From Actinoplanes subtropicus (lineage in GTDB: Bacteria > Actinomycetota > Actinomycetes > Mycobacteriales > Micromonosporaceae), in NCBI RefSeq assembly GCF_000721705.1, contig NZ_JOJL01000028.1, forward strand, positions 62,001 through 126,000: a stretch of DNA of 64,000 nucleotides. The letters run 5' to 3'. The stretch's first letter is position 1, and each line of letters starts with the position of its first letter. Below, in pieces: positions 15,719 through 22,770 of this stretch. The notes below the pieces were generated by a model that was not told the origin of the DNA, searched no databases, and saw nothing but the letters and a program-made list of their open reading frames with translations. The position numbers and the translations under genes were made by a program.

Positions 15719-16750
15719 CTACTCTCCGATCGGCCCGCGCGCCCCCACACTTAGCGGCGCCGGGCCGGTGGTGCCGCGGATGACCAGCCGCGGCGGGATC
15801 ACCGTCTCCCGGTGGACGACGTGCGCTCCGGCGATCCGCTCGACCGCGCGCGCCACCCCCAGTGTCGCCATCGTGTCGATGTCCTGGGCGACCGTGGTCA
15901 GGTCGATGTGCGCGAGCCGGCTGAAGCTGCTGTCGTCGTAGCCCACCACGCTGATGTCCCCGGGCACGTCCAGCCCGCCGCGCCGCAGGCCGTCGAGCAG
16001 GCCGGTCGCGCTCAGGTCGTTGAAGGTCGTCACCGCGGTCGGCGGATCGTCGAGCAGTTCCCGAGCCGCCCGGGCACCGTCTTCCTCGCCCGGACCACCC
16101 AGAACCACTCTTGTGTACGCGTCGAGCCCGTGCCGCCGCATCGCCTCCCGATAGCCCTGTCGCCGGTCGGCCGACGCCACCATCCGGCCGCCGTCGACGT
16201 GCGCTATCCGGGTGTGGCCGAGCCCCACGAGGTGGTCGACGGCCAGGTGCAGCCCTCGGGGATCGTCGGTGCGTACCACGTCGACGGCCTTGTGCCGCAC
16301 CCCACGCATCATCGACACCACCGGCAGCCGCCCGGCCAGCGCCGCCAGCTCGGCGATCGGCAGCTGCGGCCCGAGCAGCACCAGCGCGGCGCACCGGTCC
16401 TGCAGCAGCCCGGCGATCGCGGTGCGCTCGTCCCGGCGCGGGGTCACCGCGCTCAGCGCCAGCTCGTACCCGAGCCGGTCGGCCGCGTCGTACAGCCCGA
16501 TGAGCATGTCGTCGTGGAACGGGTGCCGGACCGCGAAGACGACGCCGAGCAGCCGGCTCTCCCCGCTGCGCAGCAACCGGGCCCGGCTGTCCGGCTGGTA
16601 GTCGAGCCGGCGAGCCACCTCGAGCACGCGTTCCCGGGTGGTCGCGCTCGCCCCCGGCGCGTCCCGCATCACGATCGACACCAGGGCCACCGACACGCCC
16701 GCCTCGGCGGCGACGTCGGCCAGCGTGGGTCGCCGCTCCCCTGCGCGCAT
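15719..16750 (-). CDS. LacI-family transcriptional regulator
   Basis: The 343-aa protein has an N-terminal LacI helix-turn-helix with hinge (RRPTLADVAAEAGVSVALVSIVMRDAPGASATTRERVLEVARRLDYQPDSRARLLRSG). A periplasmic-binding-like effector domain follows (VVFAVRHPFHDDMLIGLYDAADRLGYEL, ISVVGYDDSSFSRLAHIDLTTVAQD). It is divergent from an MFS exporter, and two 14-bp palindromes sit between them. It most likely represses itself and the exporter and responds to a sugar or sugar-like ligand. The downstream lipoprotein may be in the same transcript. Confidence 0.92.
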   Translation of the reverse strand: MRAGERRPTLADVAAEAGVSVALVSIVMRDAPGASATTRERVLEVARRLDYQPDSRARLLRSGESRLLGVVFAVRHPFHDDMLIGLYDAADRLGYELALSAVTPRRDERTAIAGLLQDRCAALVLLGPQLPIAELAALAGRLPVVSMMRGVRHKAVDVVRTDDPRGLHLAVDHLVGLGHTRIAHVDGGRMVASADRRQGYREAMRRHGLDAYTRVVLGGPGEEDGARAARELLDDPPTAVTTFNDLSATGLLDGLRRGGLDVPGDISVVGYDDSSFSRLAHIDLTTVAQDIDTMATLGVARAVERIAGAHVVHRETVIPPRLVIRGTTGPAPLSVGARGPIGE

Positions 16751-16774
16751 GGCCGGGAAGTTTACCTGTGATCA

Positions 16775-16813
16775 CTAGAACGTTCTACGACGCGACGGCC
16801 TAGAACGTTCTAG
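16775..16813. promoter_or_regulatory. Two LacI-type operators between the regulator and the MFS pump
   Basis: CTAGAACGTTCTAG is perfect at 16800-16813 and differs only in its last base at 16775-16788. The centres are 25 bp apart, close to the spacing needed for two dimers on one face of the helix. The second copy ends ten bases before the pump's GTG. The symmetrical central CG is typical of LacI-family operators. Confidence 0.8.
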
Positions 16814-16823
16814 AGTCGTTGGC

Positions 16824-18056
16824 GTGGAGAAACTTGCCGCCGGCCGGCGCTGGGCCGCCCTGCTCGCCCTGGCCCTGGGCGGCTTCGGGCTGGGCCTGAC
16901 CGAGTTCGTCGCGATGGGCCTGCTGCCCGACATGGCCCGCGACCTGTTGCCGACCGCGTACGCGCACTCCAGCGCCGGCGCCGTCGCCAAGGCCGGCTGG
17001 ATGATCACGAGCTACGCGCTCGGCGTGGTGGTCGGCGCGCCCACGATCGCGGCGCTCACCGCCCGGGTGCCCCGCCGCCGGCTGGTGGTCGGGCTGCTCG
17101 GCCTGTTCGTGCTCGGGACGGTGGCCTCCGCGCTGGCACCCACCTTCGGGCTGGTCCTCGCCGGCCGGTTCGTCGCGGCCCTGGCCCACGGCGCGTACTT
17201 CGGGGCGGCCGGGCTGCTCGCCGCGGCCATGCTCGGCCCCGGCAACGCCGGGCGCGGCTTCTCGATCGTGCTGGGCGGGCTGACCGCGGCCAACGTCTTC
17301 GGCGTCCCGCTGATCACCGGCCTCGGGCAGGCGGCCGGCTGGCGGGTCGCGTACCTGGCGGTGGCCGGTGTCTTCGCGCTCACCCTCATCGCCGTGCTGC
17401 TGGTGGTCCCCGAGGTGGCGGCCGCGCCCAACGGCTCGCCCCGGGACGAACTCGCCGCCTTCCGGCTCCCCCAGGTCTGGCTGGCGGCCCTGGTCGCCGC
17501 GGTCGGCTTCGGTGGCTTCTTCGCGGTCAACAGCTACATCGCGCCGGTCACCACGCACGTCACCGGCCTGCGCGAGTCGGCGGTGCCCTGGGCGCTGGCC
17601 GTGATGGGCCTCGGCATGACCGTCGGCAACGCGCTCGGCGGCATCGCCGCGGACCGCAACCTCAAGCGCAGCGTGCTGCTCGGCTTCGGCGGCATCATCG
17701 CCTCGGCCGTCCTGTTCGGCCTGACCGCGCGGCACCCGGCCGGCCTCTTCGCCGGCGCCTTCCTGGTCGGCGCGGCCAGCCTGTTCGCCGGCCCGGCGCT
17801 GCAGGCCCGGCTGATCGCGGTGGCGCCCGGCGCGCAACTGATGGGCGCCGCCGTCAACCAGTCGGCCAGCAACATCGCCAACAGCGTCGGCGCGGCCCTC
17901 GGCGGCGCCGCGATCGCGGCCGGCTGGGGCTACCTGGCCTCGGCCTGGATCGGCGTGGCCCTGGCGGTGATCGGTCTGGCGCTCGCGGTGCAGAGCTTCC
18001 GCCTGGACACCCGAGCAACGACAAACGCCGACCGCCCAGAGGCGGCGCTCGTCTAG
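16824..18056 (+). CDS. MFS transporter, DHA1 family (AraJ/sugar-efflux like)
   Basis: The 410-aa protein has about 12 hydrophobic helices and begins with a long first helix containing LGLTEFVAMGLLPDMARDL, typical of the AraJ/YdhP arabinose and sugar-efflux branch. After helix 2, VPRRRLVVGLLGLF replaces a full motif A. The GTG 16824 start lies behind the second LacI operator, which would overlap the promoter. A LacI-type repressor next door suggests export of a sugar, nucleoside or antibiotic. The C-terminus ends at 18056. A 105-bp inserted element begins four bases after the stop, and the stop codon lies inside the element's target duplication. Confidence 0.88.
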   Translation: MEKLAAGRRWAALLALALGGFGLGLTEFVAMGLLPDMARDLLPTAYAHSSAGAVAKAGWMITSYALGVVVGAPTIAALTARVPRRRLVVGLLGLFVLGTVASALAPTFGLVLAGRFVAALAHGAYFGAAGLLAAAMLGPGNAGRGFSIVLGGLTAANVFGVPLITGLGQAAGWRVAYLAVAGVFALTLIAVLLVVPEVAAAPNGSPRDELAAFRLPQVWLAALVAAVGFGGFFAVNSYIAPVTTHVTGLRESAVPWALAVMGLGMTVGNALGGIAADRNLKRSVLLGFGGIIASAVLFGLTARHPAGLFAGAFLVGAASLFAGPALQARLIAVAPGAQLMGAAVNQSASNIANSVGAALGGAAIAAGWGYLASAWIGVALAVIGLALAVQSFRLDTRATTNADRPEAALV

Positions 18057-18059
18057 GGC

Positions 18060-18164
18060 CAACGCCGCTCGGTTAAGGCGGGGGTGGTGCTGTCGAGGGT
18101 GTGTTGTTCGGGCAACGGAAAGCGGAGTTCCGGTGTTGAGGCAGACCTTAACCGAGCGGCGTTG
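18060..18164. mobile_element. 105-bp MITE-like element with 19-bp perfect inverted repeats and 10-bp target duplication
   Basis: The left end CAACGCCGCTCGGTTAAGG (18060-18078) is the exact reverse complement of the right end (18146-18164). Immediately outside both ends stands the same 10-mer CGTCTAGGGC (18050-18059 and 18165-18174). Together these are the signature of a transposed element that carries no gene: the inner 67 bases have no ORF. The 10-mer includes the TAG stop of the MFS gene, so the insertion left that protein intact. It may also act as a hairpin at the end of the transcript. The transposase that mobilises it is not in the window. Confidence 0.85.
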
Positions 18165-18327
18165 CGTCTAGGGCAGCGCCGATCACGCCCCGGCCGTAGC
18201 CCACCCTCCCAAGGGGGAGCCCCCTCAGGTCATTGTCGCGGGGAATTGCGGTCTTGGGCGGGTGCGCCGACGCGCCCTGTGGACAACCCCGGACCTGTGG
18301 AAATCCGCGGGTGATCGGCGGAATGTG

Positions 18328-18672
18328 CTAACCGACGGCCGGGCTCAGGTGGTAGCCGGCCATCTCCAGTTCGCCCACGCCCAGCGTCACTGCCGTGAAC
18401 AGGCCCGAGTCGTCGCTCAGGGTCATCAGCGAGCCGTCGATGTGATACGTGCCATGTGCGTGCCGCCTACGTCCGGCGACCTGCCCGTCGTACGTGCCGT
18501 CGGAGAAGATGTCGAGGCGGACCGTGCCGTCCTCGCTCAGCCAGACCCCCACCGGCGCCGAGGTCTTGACCCGGGCGGGTGTCTGCCCGCCCCGCTCGGC
18601 CGGCCGGCCGCCCATCACGCGCTTGAGCAGCGCGGCGGCGTCGACGACGGGGTGCTCGACGGACGGACGCAT
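18328..18672 (-). CDS. Atu4866-family small protein
   Basis: The 114-aa protein has a core APVGVWLSEDGTVRLDIFSDGTYDGQVAGRRRHAHGTYHIDGSLMTLSDDSG that matches the Atu4866 family, a small beta-barrel of unknown function found in proteobacteria and actinobacteria. In some organisms members accompany oxidoreductases or are fused to cupins; no such partner is adjacent here. The first 35 residues are not conserved-looking. There is no signal peptide. The gene stands alone between the MITE region and a TetR gene. Confidence 0.7.
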   Translation of the reverse strand: MRPSVEHPVVDAAALLKRVMGGRPAERGGQTPARVKTSAPVGVWLSEDGTVRLDIFSDGTYDGQVAGRRRHAHGTYHIDGSLMTLSDDSGLFTAVTLGVGELEMAGYHLSPAVG

Positions 18673-18794
18673 TGCGGCTCCTGGGCTCGGAGAGGAGGAT
18701 GGCCCCTACCTTCGGCGGCGACGCGCGATTGCCGAGTGCCGCCCGGGTGCGGTTCGGTTGCCGACGATCAGCTCAAGACCCATCACGGCGGCGA

Positions 18795-19388
18795 TCAGGC
18801 GCGCAACGCCCCCATCACGGCGGCGATCAGCTTGTCGAGGTAGTCGTCGCCCAGCGGGGTACGGGCGACCGCAAGCCGCCAGTACAGCGGGCCGAGGATC
18901 AGGTCGACGGCCACCTCCGGGTCGGTGCCCTCGGGCAGCTCGCCGCGCGCCACCGCCTGGCCGATCAGCTTGTCGCCGACCGCCTGCTGGTGGGTGCGCA
19001 GCGCCTTCTGGAGGGTCTCGGCGATCTGCGGGTTGCGCGAGGCCTCGGCCATCAGGTCCGGGATGATCTGCGAGGCGATCCGGTGTTGCAGCGCCCGGCT
19101 TACAATCATCATCAACAACTGCAGGTCGCCGGCGAAGCTGCCGGTGTCGGGGAGCGGCACGCTGCGACCCGCCACGTCGGAGACGATCTCGAGGACCATC
19201 TCGAGCTTGTTGCCCCAGCGGCGGTAGACCGCGGTCTTGCCGACGCCGGCCCGGCGGGCCACCGCCTCGATCGAGAGCCGGCCATAGCCCACGTCGGCCA
19301 GCTCCTGCATGACCGCATCGCGGATCGCCTTCGTGATGTCGCCTCGGAGCACCGCCGCGCCGGCGGGTGCACGCTTCGCTGTCGTCAC
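18795..19388 (-). CDS. TetR-family transcriptional regulator
   Basis: The 197-aa protein starts at GTG 19388. The helix-turn-helix is ITKAIRDAVMQELADVGYGRLSIEAVARRAGVGKTAVYRRWGNKLEMVLEIV (about 18-68). The C-terminal half resembles TetR_C_16-type dimerisation domains (LLMMIVSRALQHR, then LPEGTDPEVAVDLILGPLYWRLAV). TATAGT at 19396-19401 lies only seven bases before the GTG, suggesting a leaderless transcript. The divergent neighbour is the ABC polysaccharide exporter, about 180 bases away, which makes that operon a candidate target. No clear operator was found. Confidence 0.88.
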   Translation of the reverse strand: MTTAKRAPAGAAVLRGDITKAIRDAVMQELADVGYGRLSIEAVARRAGVGKTAVYRRWGNKLEMVLEIVSDVAGRSVPLPDTGSFAGDLQLLMMIVSRALQHRIASQIIPDLMAEASRNPQIAETLQKALRTHQQAVGDKLIGQAVARGELPEGTDPEVAVDLILGPLYWRLAVARTPLGDDYLDKLIAAVMGALRA

Positions 19389-19566
19389 GCGATCACTATA
19401 CGCCAGGACGTAACGGTTGCGTTCCGCCGTTTGGTCGGATAGCCTCGCACCACGTCGATACGAACCCGTTCCATCGACAACGGCTTGGCATGCTGAAGTT
19501 GTGTTCTCGCGGAAAGCATCTGGTCCCGATTCCCCGGTCGGGCCGACGAGATCGGAGCACCACTCC

Positions 19567-20463
19567 ATGGCTCAGACGACCGTCGTCGAGTCCTACACCG
19601 GGCCATCCGCCAAGGAGCTGGCCCGGAAGTATGGACTAGGCGCCGCCGGGCGACTGCCCAGCCTGCTGGAATACACCCGGCAGCTGTGGGCGTACCGGCA
19701 CTTCATCTGGGAGTTCGCGGGCGCCAAGGTCTCGGCCGCGCTCGGCAACACGCGGCTGGGCATGGTCTGGCAGGTCCTGACCCCGCTGTTCAACGCGGGC
19801 GTCTACTACGTGATCTTCGGCGTGCTGCTGAACACCAAGGGCGGCGTCCACAACTTCATCCCGTACCTGTGCACCGGCGTCTTCATCTTCGGCTACACCC
19901 AGTCCGTCGTGCAGGCCGGTATCCAGGCGATCAGCGGCAACCTCGGGCTGATCCGGGCGCTGCACTTCCCGCGGGCCAGCCTGCCGCTCTCGATCACGCT
20001 CGTCGAGGCGCGCAACATGATCGCCTCGATCGCCGTGCTGATGGGCATCGTGCTGCTCACCGGCGAGCCGATCAACCTTCAGTGGCTGCTGCTGGTCCCG
20101 GCCCTGCTCCTGCAGACGATCTTCAACGCCGGCTTCGCGATGCTGGTCGGCCGGCTCGGTTCGAAGCTGCACGACCTGCGCCAGCTCATCCCGTTCATCA
20201 TGCGCGTCTGGATGTACGGCTCGGCCGTGCTCTACCCGGTCACCCGGTTCACCGAGCACCTGCACGGCTGGAAGCTGAACCTGGTCCTGGCGAACCCGAT
20301 GCTGGTCTACATCGAGCTGATGCGGCACGCCCTGATGGAGAACGTGAAGCTGGCCGCCTCCCCGACCCTCCTCTGGACCGAGGCGGTCATCTGGGCCGTG
20401 GTCATGGGCATCGGTGGGTATGCGTACTTCTGGCGTGGAGAGAAGGGTTACGGCCGTGGCTGA
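19567..20463 (+). CDS. ABC-2 polysaccharide/teichoic-acid export permease (TagG-like)
   Basis: The 298-aa protein starts at ATG 19567 (MAQTTVVESYTG). A cytoplasmic N-terminus precedes six helices of the ABC-2 type. The amphipathic start LWAYRHFIWEFAGAKVSAALGNTRLGMVWQVLTPLFNAGVYYVIFGVLL is characteristic of TagG/Wzm permeases that export lipid-linked wall teichoic acid or O-antigen. Its partner ATPase follows and overlaps by eight bases. The CDP-glycerol transferase 10 kb downstream makes a polyol-phosphate polymer a reasonable substrate, although a galactan exporter of the RfbD type would look similar. Confidence 0.88.
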   Translation: MAQTTVVESYTGPSAKELARKYGLGAAGRLPSLLEYTRQLWAYRHFIWEFAGAKVSAALGNTRLGMVWQVLTPLFNAGVYYVIFGVLLNTKGGVHNFIPYLCTGVFIFGYTQSVVQAGIQAISGNLGLIRALHFPRASLPLSITLVEARNMIASIAVLMGIVLLTGEPINLQWLLLVPALLLQTIFNAGFAMLVGRLGSKLHDLRQLIPFIMRVWMYGSAVLYPVTRFTEHLHGWKLNLVLANPMLVYIELMRHALMENVKLAASPTLLWTEAVIWAVVMGIGGYAYFWRGEKGYGRG

Positions 20464-21232
20464 CGAAGAGCGGATCCCCACCGTCATCGCGGAGAACGCG
20501 CACATCATCTACCGCATCCACGGCTCGGTCTCGGCCGCGCAGAACTCGCCGGTGAGCAGCTTCCGGCGGTTGGTGACAAGGACCAAGAGCGCGGCCGTAC
20601 GCGAGGTCCACGCGGTCAAGGGGGTCAACTTCATCGCGTACAAGGGCGAGGCGATCGGCCTGATCGGCACCAACGGCTCGGGCAAGTCCACGCTCCTGCG
20701 GGCGATCGCCGGGCTGCTCCCGGTCGAGGCCGGCGGCGCGATCTACGCGGCCGGCCAGCCCTCGCTGCTCGGCGTGAACGCGGCGCTGATGAACGACCTC
20801 TCCGGCGAGCGCAACGTGGTCCTCGGCTGCCTGGCCATGGGCATGACCCCGGCCGAGGTCAAGGGCCAGGTGGACGACATCATCGAGTTCTCCGGCATCA
20901 ACGAGCGGGGCGACTTCAGCTCGCTGCCGATGCGGACGTACTCGTCCGGCATGGGCGCCCGGCTGCGCTTCGCGATCGCCGCGGCCAAGAAGCACGACGT
21001 GCTGCTCATCGACGAGGCGCTGGCCACCGGCGACGCGAAGTTCCGCAAGCGCAGCGAGCAGCGGGTCCGCGACCTGCGCGCCGAGGCCGGCACCGTCTTC
21101 CTGGTCAGCCACAGCGAGCAGTCGATCCGGGACACCTGCGAACGCACGATCTGGCTGGAGAGCGGCGAGCTGCGCGCCGACGGCCCGACCGAGGACGTGA
21201 TGAAGGAGTACGAGACCTACGTCAAGAAGTAG
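20456..21232 (+). CDS. ABC polysaccharide export ATPase (TagH/Wzt-like)
   Basis: The 258-aa protein starts at GTG 20456, inside the permease gene and behind GAGAAGGG. Walker A is GTNGSGKST (71-79). The degenerate signature YSSGMGARLRFA is typical of TagH/Wzt ATPases, and Walker B is DVLLIDEALATGD. The C-terminus ends soon after the switch region, so it lacks the carbohydrate-binding domain of O-antigen Wzt proteins. This suits TagH-like or RfbE-like exporters that do not recognise a terminal cap. It works as a dimer with the upstream permease to flip a lipid-linked glycan across the membrane. Confidence 0.9.
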   Translation: MADEERIPTVIAENAHIIYRIHGSVSAAQNSPVSSFRRLVTRTKSAAVREVHAVKGVNFIAYKGEAIGLIGTNGSGKSTLLRAIAGLLPVEAGGAIYAAGQPSLLGVNAALMNDLSGERNVVLGCLAMGMTPAEVKGQVDDIIEFSGINERGDFSSLPMRTYSSGMGARLRFAIAAAKKHDVLLIDEALATGDAKFRKRSEQRVRDLRAEAGTVFLVSHSEQSIRDTCERTIWLESGELRADGPTEDVMKEYETYVKK

Positions 21233-21266
21233 GCGTAGATCTCGTACCCCTCCGGGGTGAAATCCC

Positions 21267-22274
21267 TCAGATCACCGACAGGTGTACGTGGTTGGTGTGG
21301 TCGCTGGACGGGTCGCCGTTGCCTCGGGTGTACGCCTTCCAGCCGCTGCTGGGCAGCCAGATGCGTTTGAACCAGATGACGTAGAGCACGCCCAGTTTGT
21401 CGGAGTTGTTGATGAAGTAGTTGGCCAGGTTCGTCCCGTACGTCTTGCTGGCGCCGGTCGCGACCCCGCCGAAGCCGCCCGGGTCGGCCGCGAAGTCGCA
21501 GGCCCGGCCCTTCGGATGCTCGCCGCTGTTCTGCTCGCGCCAGCAGTGCACGTAGTGCGTGAAGCCGGCGGCCTGGGCCTGCTGCATGGCGTGCAGCATG
21601 CGCAGGGTGATCCGGCCACTGCTGGTCGGGTCGTCCACCATGCCGCTGCCACCCTGGAACGCGGACGCGCCCTTGCTGGTGCCACCGTCACTCGGCTGCG
21701 GGTCGTCCTGGCCGGCGTTCGCCGCCTTCAGCGCGCCCTCGGCCTGCGCCTTGCGCCGGGCCATCAGGTTGACCTGCTTCTGCTGGTCCGCGACGGTGGC
21801 GTCGATGGCGAGCTTGGCCTGGGCCTGGCTGTCCCGGGTGGTCTCGAGGTCGCGCAGGATCGCCCGCTGCTGGACCCCGACCGTCTCGAGCATCTCGGCG
21901 CGGTCCAGGAAGCCGGCCGGCGAGTCGGCGGTGACCAGCGCGCTCATCGGGCCGAGCCGGCCGGTCTTATAGGCCTGCTGGACGATCACGTCGAATGCCT
22001 TCTGCTTCGGCCCGACCTCGGCGTCCAGCTGCTTGAGCTGGGCGTTCAGATCGGCCTGCCGCTTCTGGCCGGCGGCCAGCGCGGCCTTGGCGTCGAGCCA
22101 GCCGCGGGAGGCCGCCTCGAGCTGCGAGGTCAACGACTTGGAGCCGCCCTCGCCGTCGTCGCCGGTGCCCGGCGCGGCGGAGGCCGGGCCGGCGACCGCG
22201 ACCGCCAGGCCGGTGACGGCCATCATCAGGGCGAGCGTCGCCGCTAATCGGCCGCGGACAGAAATGTGCCGCAC
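21267..22274 (-). CDS. Secreted coiled-coil protein with C-terminal LAS-type (M15-like) metallopeptidase domain
   Basis: The 335-aa protein starts at GTG 22274, nine bases after GGAAGGA. It has a signal peptide ending at ASAAP (about 33), a helical coiled-coil region (about 45-180), a polar linker, and a C-terminal domain (about 215-335). That domain has EHPKGRACDF (H-x6-D) and a final HTNHVHLSV (HxH), the zinc pattern of LAS peptidases such as VanY, and matches the ARB-07466-like C-terminal domain of actinobacteria. The coiled coil resembles those of NlpC/P60 and EnvC-like wall hydrolases. A c-di-AMP riboswitch in its leader supports a wall-remodelling role. Its paralog is divergent at 22771. 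Confidence 0.78.
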   Translation of the reverse strand: MRHISVRGRLAATLALMMAVTGLAVAVAGPASAAPGTGDDGEGGSKSLTSQLEAASRGWLDAKAALAAGQKRQADLNAQLKQLDAEVGPKQKAFDVIVQQAYKTGRLGPMSALVTADSPAGFLDRAEMLETVGVQQRAILRDLETTRDSQAQAKLAIDATVADQQKQVNLMARRKAQAEGALKAANAGQDDPQPSDGGTSKGASAFQGGSGMVDDPTSSGRITLRMLHAMQQAQAAGFTHYVHCWREQNSGEHPKGRACDFAADPGGFGGVATGASKTYGTNLANYFINNSDKLGVLYVIWFKRIWLPSSGWKAYTRGNGDPSSDHTNHVHLSVI

Positions 22275-22291
22275 AACAGTTCCTTCCGTCG

Positions 22292-22410
22292 GCCGCCGAC
22301 CGGGTTAGCTGACGGGTTCGGGATGGAAGCGATCCCTACCGCTCGCGCGGATTCACCCCAAAACGGGAAACGGTGGTTCCCCGGCTCGCCCTCGCGGGCG
22401 ATTAGGCGGC
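22292..22410 (-). promoter_or_regulatory. c-di-AMP riboswitch (ydaO-yuaA class) for the minus-strand hydrolase gene
   Basis: Read on the minus strand, the leader has the conserved ydaO blocks in order: GAGCCGGGGAACC, GGGGTGAAT, GGTAGGGA and CGAACCCGTCAGCTAAC. Closing helix GCCGCC (22410-22405) pairs with GGCGGC (22297-22292). It ends 18 bases before the GTG of the hydrolase gene. In actinobacteria this class usually turns off wall hydrolases when c-di-AMP is high. The expression platform is not evident. Confidence 0.92.
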
Positions 22411-22635
22411 GATCTCCGTGTGGAGATCGGCTCCGACCATACCCATGATATCGATTGATCGACAGTTCTCGTACTCTGCGCAATTCCGCGATGACCCGTG
22501 GTCACTTTCTTACGGAACGTCGCCGGAGGATTACTGCATTGACATTCTTTGAACCCTTAAGGCCGGCTTGAGCTCGGGTAAACTCTCCGACGGCTCTGCC
22601 GTCGTGGCGCCGCCCCCGAGGCGCCGGCAGGGCCA
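22411..22635. other. Promoter region between the two divergent riboswitches
   Basis: This gene-free stretch must hold both promoters. It contains three perfect hairpins: GATCTCC-gtgt-GGAGATC (22411-22428), CGACGGC-tct-GCCGTCG (22588-22604) and GGCGCC...GGCGCC (22607-22624). On the plus strand TTGACA occurs at 22539-22544 and TAAACT at 22579-22584, but not with standard spacing. No small ORF is supported. Confidence 0.4.
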
Positions 22636-22751
22636 CCGCCCAATCGCCGTGAGGCGAGCCGGGGAACCAATGTTCCTCACCACTGGGGTGAATCCGCGCG
22701 AGCGGTAGGGATCGCTTCCGTCCCGAACCCGTCAGCTAACCCGGTCGGCGG
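22636..22751 (+). promoter_or_regulatory. c-di-AMP riboswitch (ydaO-yuaA class) for the plus-strand hydrolase gene
   Basis: The conserved blocks are GAGCCGGGGAACC (22656-22668), GGGGTGAAT (22685-22693), GGTAGGGA (22704-22711) and CGAACCCGTCAGCTAAC. CCGCC (22636-22640) pairs with GGCGG (22747-22751). Bases 22685-22751 match the divergent riboswitch at 66 of 67 positions. The hydrolase ATG is at 22771 behind GGAAGGAA. Confidence 0.93.
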
Positions 22752-22770
22752 ATAACCGGAAGGAACTTGG

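Noticed and set aside
21246..21258. ACCCC-TCC-GGGGT as a terminator between the TagH-like and hydrolase genes
   Set aside because: The stem is only five base pairs with no T-run; it is placed suitably between convergent genes but is too weak to call.
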